Shown here one piece after another: positions 6,873 through 10,518 of a stretch of 10,518 nt of DNA; position 1 is the stretch's first letter, and the number at the start of each line of letters is the position of its first letter. A program made the translations under genes and the position numbers. Origin of the DNA: DASULK01 sp036381835 (GTDB lineage Bacteria; Actinomycetota; Actinomycetes; Mycobacteriales; Micromonosporaceae); NCBI GenBank assembly GCA_036381835.1, contig DASVCA010000083.1, positions 1 to 10,518 on the forward strand. Reading direction: 5' to 3'. A model generated the notes under the pieces. It had not been told where the DNA came from. It did no database searches and saw only the letters and a program-made list of their open reading frames with translations.

Positions 6873-8341
6873 GACGTCACCGCAGCCGAGATGACGTCCA
6901 CCGGTACGGCGATCAGGTCGACCCCTTCCGTACCGGTCACCCGAGCGCGCACCAGGTCGCCGGGGCGCAGCGCGGCCAGGTCCACGTCGCCGTCGGCCGG
7001 CGCCACCAGGGTGGTGGAACCGTCGACCTCCGGCGCCTGGTGGGCGGCCCGGCCCTCCACCAGCCCGTCCTCCACGAAGTCGATCAGCACTTCGACGGTC
7101 GAGCCGATCCGTTCCTCGGCGCGCTGTGCGCACAACTCCTCGGCGAGGGTCAGCAGCCGGTCGTAGCGACGTTTGATCGTGGCCGCCGGCACCTTGCCGG
7201 GCAGGGTGGCCGCCTCGGTCCCCTCCTCGTCGCTGTAGTCGAACACCCCGATGGCGTCCAATCGCGCGGCGGACAGGAAACGCACCAGCTCGTTCACATC
7301 GGTACGGGTCTCGCCGGGGAAGCCCACGATGAAGTTGCTGCGCGCCCCCGCCTGCGGCGCGAGGTCACGGATCGCCGCGAGTAGGTCGAGGAACCTCTCC
7401 CGCGAGCCGAAGCGACGCATCCGCCGCAGCACCGGCTCGCTGGCGTGCTGGAAGGAGAGATCGAAGTACGCTGCCACGCCCGGTGTGCCGGCGATCGCCT
7501 CGATCAGGCCAGGACGGGTCTCCGCCGGCTGCAGATAGCTGACCCGCACCCGCACGATCCCGTCGATCGCGGCGAGCTGCGGCAGCAGTTTCTCCAGCAG
7601 CCGCGGGTCGCCCAGATCCTTGCCGTACGAGGTGGAGTTCTCGCTGACCAGCACCAGCTCCCGCACCCCCGTCTCGGCCAGCCACTCGGCTTCGGCGAGC
7701 AGCTCGTCCGGGGTGCGGGAGACGAACGCGCCGCGGAAGGCCGGGATGGCGCAGAACGCGCACCGACGGTCACAGCCGCTGGCCAGCTTCAGCGGGGCCA
7801 CCGGACCGGCGGCGAGCCGGCGGCGCAGCACCGGACGCAGGTGGGCGGGGGTGTGCTCGTCCACCTGGGCGTGCCCGGGCACCACGACGGCGTGTTCGCG
7901 GCGGGCGACCGGGGTCAGCGGCAGCAGCTTGCGCCGGTCCTGCGGGGTGTGCGCGGGGAGCCGCTCCCCCGCCAGGACGGCCGCCAGGCGCGCCGAGATC
8001 TGCGGATAGTCGTCGAAGCCGAGGACCGCGTCGGCCTCGGGCAGGTTGTCGGCGAGTTCCCGGCCGTACCGCTCCGCCATGCACCCGGCGGCGACCACCT
8101 TCGCTCCGGTGTCGGCTGCGGCGAGCAGGGTCTCGATCGACTCCTGTTTGGCCTGCTCCACGAAGCCGCAGGTGTTGACCAGCACCACGTCCGCGTCGTC
8201 GGCGTCGGTGCTCACCTGCCAGCCGTCGGCGTGCAGCCGCGCGGCCAACTCCTCGGAGTCGACCTCGTTGCGGGCACAGCCAAGGGTCAGCAGCGCCACC
8301 CGGCGCGGAGGGTTCGGGGAGGAAGCGGCAACGGACACCAT
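6869..8341 (-). CDS. rimO: Ribosomal protein S12 methylthiotransferase RimO
   Basis: The product (490 residues from ATG 8341) is a radical-SAM methylthiotransferase that modifies the conserved aspartate of ribosomal protein S12. Residues are counted from that ATG. The N-terminal UPF0004 domain has Cys22 (TLGCARNE), Cys58 (NTCGF) and Cys87 (AAGCMAE), which bind the auxiliary iron-sulfur cluster. The radical-SAM motif CDRRCAFC supplies Cys190, Cys194 and Cys197. A C-terminal TRAM-like domain spans about 411-476. The SGCDRRC context and the TRAM domain separate it from MiaB-type tRNA enzymes reasonably well. Two starts are possible: ATG 8341 or the adjacent GTG 8338. The GTG fits a leaderless transcript, because TACCCT ends six bases before it and no Shine-Dalgarno sequence is visible. 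The gene heads a coupled operon with pgsA and cinA. Confidence 0.95.
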   Translation of the reverse strand: MVSVAASSPNPPRRVALLTLGCARNEVDSEELAARLHADGWQVSTDADDADVVLVNTCGFVEQAKQESIETLLAAADTGAKVVAAGCMAERYGRELADNLPEADAVLGFDDYPQISARLAAVLAGERLPAHTPQDRRKLLPLTPVARREHAVVVPGHAQVDEHTPAHLRPVLRRRLAAGPVAPLKLASGCDRRCAFCAIPAFRGAFVSRTPDELLAEAEWLAETGVRELVLVSENSTSYGKDLGDPRLLEKLLPQLAAIDGIVRVRVSYLQPAETRPGLIEAIAGTPGVAAYFDLSFQHASEPVLRRMRRFGSRERFLDLLAAIRDLAPQAGARSNFIVGFPGETRTDVNELVRFLSAARLDAIGVFDYSDEEGTEAATLPGKVPAATIKRRYDRLLTLAEELCAQRAEERIGSTVEVLIDFVEDGLVEGRAAHQAPEVDGSTTLVAPADGDVDLAALRPGDLVRARVTGTEGVDLIAVPVDVISAAVTS

Positions 8342-8344
8342 CCG

Positions 8345-8350
8345 AGGGTA
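8345..8350 (-). promoter_or_regulatory. Candidate -10 element (TACCCT) for leaderless rimO transcription
   Basis: TACCCT fits the actinobacterial TANNNT -10 pattern. Six bases, CGGATG, separate it from the GTG at 8338, which places the expected transcription start on that GTG. No purine-rich ribosome-binding site precedes either start codon. A matching -35 is not clear: TTGTCG lies nearby but only about 10 bases upstream, which is too close. Confidence 0.35.
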
Positions 8351-8492
8351 CCGGGCGCGCCGACAACCTGACGCAGCCAGCACCGAACGCCGCGGCCGGC
8401 GGCCGGGGCGTCCAGACGCGCGGCCACCTCGGTGTCGGTGAAGATCAGTGTCACACCGCGCATCCTGATAGTTGAAGCATGGTTTAGGTCAA

Positions 8493-8513
8493 GGGACGGG
8501 CCGCTTCCGTCCC
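8493..8513 (+). other. Perfect 7-bp hairpin in the leader of the SMR gene
   Basis: GGGACGG (8493-8499) pairs exactly with CCGTCCC (8507-8513) across a seven-base loop. It ends 22 bases before the SMR start codon and only 9 bases before a weak GAAAG ribosome-binding site (8523-8527). No U-run follows, so a simple intrinsic terminator is unlikely. It could influence translation or transcript stability. Guanidine riboswitches often precede Gdx genes, but I could not fit this element to class II (ACGR tetraloops closed by complementary stems) or to class III as I remember them. Confidence 0.5.
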
Positions 8514-8535
8514 GCACGCGACGAAAGCGCACGTC

Positions 8536-8850
8536 ATGGCTTGGGTAGTGCTGGTTGTCTCCGGATTGTTCGAAACCGTGTGGGCGGTCGCGCTCGACCG
8601 CAGCGAGGGTTTCACCCGGCTGGTCCCGTCGGTGGTCTTCCTCGTCGCGGCGGCGCTGAGCATGGTCGGGCTGTCCTGGGCGCTACGCGAGATCCCGGTC
8701 GGCACCGGCTACGCCGTATGGGTCGGCATCGGCGCCGTCGGCACGGCGTTGTTCGGCATGGTGGCGCTGGGCGAGTCGACCAACTGGCCTCGGTTGCTGT
8801 GCCTGCTGCTGGTCGTCGCCGGCGTGATCGGGCTGAAACTGTTCAGCTAG
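8536..8850 (+). CDS. gdx: Small multidrug resistance family transporter, guanidinium exporter (Gdx/SugE) type
   Basis: The 104-residue protein is almost wholly hydrophobic, with four membrane spans (about 2-20, 29-48, 57-78 and 85-102), the usual length and topology for this dimeric proton antiporter family. It carries the residues that mark the guanidinium-exporting subtype: Glu13 (proton/substrate site), Trp16, Ser42, Tyr59 and Trp62, plus the GFTRLVPS loop (25-32). EmrE-type drug pumps differ at several of these positions. The likely role is export of guanidinium in exchange for protons; quaternary ammonium export is the alternative. It is the only plus-strand gene, set between rimO and ftsK and convergent with ftsK, whose stop is 17 bases away. 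The ATG at 8536 follows a weak GAAAG ribosome-binding site, and a 7-bp hairpin lies in the leader. Confidence 0.93.
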   Translation: MAWVVLVVSGLFETVWAVALDRSEGFTRLVPSVVFLVAAALSMVGLSWALREIPVGTGYAVWVGIGAVGTALFGMVALGESTNWPRLLCLLLVVAGVIGLKLFS

Positions 8851-8876
8851 GCCGCGCGGCACCCGGCTCAGTCGGG
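8851..8876. terminator. Possible bidirectional terminator between gdx and ftsK
   Basis: The two convergent genes end 17 bases apart. Directly after the gdx stop is the 10-base palindrome GCCGCGCGGC (8851-8860). It is followed by a short hairpin with arms CCCG (8862-8865) and CGGG (8873-8876) that spans the ftsK stop codon. There are no T-tracts, so this would be an L-shaped or G/C-only terminator of the kind proposed for actinomycetes. The stems are short and the evidence is weak. Confidence 0.25.
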
Positions 8877-10518
8877 CCGCAAACCGGCCAGCACCTCGTC
8901 GAGCTCGTCAGGTTTGATCAACACGTCCCGGGCCTTGGAGCCCTCGGACGGGCCGACGATGCCGCGGGTCTCCATCAGGTCCATCAGGCGGCCGGCCTTC
9001 GCGAACCCGACCCGCAGCTTGCGCTGCAGCATCGAGGTCGACCCGAACTGGGAGGTCACCACGAGCTCGACCGCCTGCAGGAACAGGTCGAGGTCGTCGC
9101 CGATGTCCTCGTCGATCTTCTTTTTGCCGTCCTGTGCCGGGATCAGCACATCGGGGCGGAACTCCGGCTCGCGCTGCTCCTTGCAGAACCGGACGACGTC
9201 GGCGATCTCCTTCTCGGTGACCCACGCGCCCTGCATGCGGATCGGCTTGGACGCGCCCATCGGCAGGAACAGCCCGTCGCCCCGCCCGAGCAGCTTCTCC
9301 GCGCCCGGCTGATCGAGGATGACCCGCGAGTCGGCCAGCGACGAGGTGGCGAACGCCAGCCGCGACGGCACGTTCGCCTTGATCAGGCCGGTCACCACGT
9401 CCACGGACGGGCGCTGGGTGGCCAGCACCAGGTGGATGCCCGCCGCCCGGGCGAGCTGGGTGATCCGGACGATCGAATCCTCCACGTCGCGCGGCGCGAC
9501 CATCATCAGGTCGGCCAGCTCGTCGACGATCACCAGCAGGTACGGGTACGGGCGGATCTCCCGTTCGCTGCCCGGCGGCGGCTTGATCTGGCCGGCGCGC
9601 ACCTTGCGGTTGAAGTCGTCGATGTGTCGGACCCCGTGGGCGGCCAGGTCGTCGTAGCGCATATCCATCTCGCGCACGACCCACTCCAACGCGTCGGCCG
9701 CCTTCTTCGGGTTGGTGACGATCGGGGTGACCAGGTGCGGGATGCCCTCGTAGCTGCTCAGCTCGACCCGCTTGGGGTCGATCAGCAGCAGCCGCACCTC
9801 GTCCGGGGTGGCCCGGGTGAGGATCGACACCAGCAGCGTGTTCAGGCAGGACGACTTGCCCGCGCCGGTGGCCCCGGCGATCAGGATGTGCGGCATCTTG
9901 GCCAGATTGGCCACCACGAAGCCGCCTTCGATGTCCTTGCCGAGCCCGACCAGCATCGGGTGATGGTCGCGGGTGGCGGCCCGGGAGCGCAGCACGTCGC
10001 CGAGTGCCACGGTCTCCGGGTCGGCGTTGGGGATCTCCACGCCGACCGCGCTCTTGCCGGGAATCGGGCTGAGGATGCGTACGTCCGGGGACTTGACCGC
10101 GTAGGCGATGTTGCGGGACAGCTGCGTGATGCGCTCCACCTTGACGCCGTGCCCCAGCTCGACCTCGTAGCGGGTGACGGTCGGGCCACGGGTGAACCCG
10201 GTGACCGCCGCATCCACGTCGAACTGCTCGAACACGCCTTCCAGCGCGGCGATGACCTCGTCGTTCGCCTTGCTGCGGGCCTTCGGCGGGCTGCCCGGAC
10301 GCAGCAGGTCGGGCGGCGGCAGCCGGTAGTCGCCGGCCAGGCCGGTCAGGGCGAGCTGCTCGGCCCGCGTCGGCGGGGCCGGCGAGTGCTCGGGCGGATC
10401 CGGGGTCCGCCGGGCGGCCGGCACCTTCGCCGTGCGGCCGCGCGGCAGGATGAGGGTGTCCTCGTCCTCCTCGTCGTCGGCCGACGGCTCCTCGTCAACC
10501 GGTTTCGGCTGGGGGCGG
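8868..10518 (-). CDS. ftsK: DNA translocase FtsK/SpoIIIE, C-terminal part (N-terminus outside window)
   Basis: The open frame runs to the right window edge without a start, giving 549 residues of the C-terminal end. FtsK pumps chromosomal DNA through the division septum and, in many bacteria, activates chromosome dimer resolution. Visible in order are an acidic Pro-rich linker (about 1-50), the alpha-domain region (about 80-180), the RecA-like motor with Walker A GATGAGKS (215-222) and Walker B LLVIVDE (327-333), and the winged-helix gamma domain (about 475-536) with the TSMLQRKLRVGFAKAGRLMD segment that reads polar DNA sequences. The membrane-spanning N-domain is expected further right. A GTG at 10424 could be mistaken for the start, but the frame upstream continues into a typical linker (DTLILPRGRT). 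Conserved residues look intact, so this is probably the essential housekeeping copy. Confidence 0.97.
   Translation of the reverse strand, partial: RPQPKPVDEEPSADDEEDEDTLILPRGRTAKVPAARRTPDPPEHSPAPPTRAEQLALTGLAGDYRLPPPDLLRPGSPPKARSKANDEVIAALEGVFEQFDVDAAVTGFTRGPTVTRYEVELGHGVKVERITQLSRNIAYAVKSPDVRILSPIPGKSAVGVEIPNADPETVALGDVLRSRAATRDHHPMLVGLGKDIEGGFVVANLAKMPHILIAGATGAGKSSCLNTLLVSILTRATPDEVRLLLIDPKRVELSSYEGIPHLVTPIVTNPKKAADALEWVVREMDMRYDDLAAHGVRHIDDFNRKVRAGQIKPPPGSEREIRPYPYLLVIVDELADLMMVAPRDVEDSIVRITQLARAAGIHLVLATQRPSVDVVTGLIKANVPSRLAFATSSLADSRVILDQPGAEKLLGRGDGLFLPMGASKPIRMQGAWVTEKEIADVVRFCKEQREPEFRPDVLIPAQDGKKKIDEDIGDDLDLFLQAVELVVTSQFGSTSMLQRKLRVGFAKAGRLMDLMETRGIVGPSEGSKARDVLIKPDELDEVLAGLRPD

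Noticed and set aside
8401..8535. Guanidine-II or guanidine-III riboswitch ahead of gdx
   Set aside because: The ACGG and ACGA words are present but are not loops closed by complementary G/C stems, and the conserved 5' half of ykkC-III is missing. Kept only as an unexplained hairpin.
8868..10424. FtsK starting at the GTG at 10424
   Set aside because: The frame stays open to the window edge with a typical acidic FtsK linker upstream, and the membrane domain must lie further right, so the gene is partial rather than short.
1..10518. tRNA or rRNA genes, CRISPR arrays, insertion sequences or integrases
   Set aside because: I saw no tRNA-like cloverleaf sequence, regular repeat-spacer pattern, transposase motif or terminal inverted repeats on reading both strands.

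Overview
The window is high-GC DNA with strong G/C preference at third codon positions, GTG starts and 4-base GTGA gene overlaps. Together with a conserved ftsK / rimO / pgsA / cinA neighbourhood, this points to an actinomycete. Micromonosporaceae-like is my guess; nothing in the window fixes the genus. All genes but one read on the minus strand.

The right half (about 5773-10518) is core genome. From right to left it holds the C-terminal 549 codons of ftsK (chromosome translocase), a single plus-strand small multidrug resistance gene of the guanidinium-exporter (Gdx/SugE) type, and then a tightly coupled trio: rimO (ribosomal protein S12 methylthiotransferase), pgsA-type CDP-alcohol phosphatidyltransferase, and a stand-alone cinA C-terminal domain (nicotinamide-nucleotide amidase type). 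Both junctions inside the trio are GTGA overlaps, so the three genes are probably translationally coupled.

The left half (1-5491) is the edge of a biosynthetic gene cluster on the same strand. It begins with a single-module type I polyketide synthase of 1786 residues, in the order KS-AT-KR-DH-ACP. A KR-tail-like segment follows the DH, so the DH looks nested within the reductase region. Twenty-two bases after the PKS stop, a second gene starts and runs off the window. Its 36 visible residues resemble the N-terminus of actinobacterial LanB-type lantibiotic dehydratases, and it carries a TTA codon. The cluster continues to the left, outside the window.

Between core and cluster lies a 281-base non-coding stretch (5492-5772). 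It holds three same-orientation copies of GTNACCGG, an imperfect inverted repeat and a consensus -35 hexamer, and is probably the control region of the PKS operon. In many actinobacteria a clgR-type regulator follows cinA; here the PKS follows instead, so this looks like the insertion point or border of the cluster.

The strongest unexplained signals are a perfect 30-base palindrome inside the PKS gene (3934-3963), the nested KR/DH arrangement, and the pairing of a PKS module with a possible LanB-like enzyme, which suggests a polyketide/peptide hybrid pathway.
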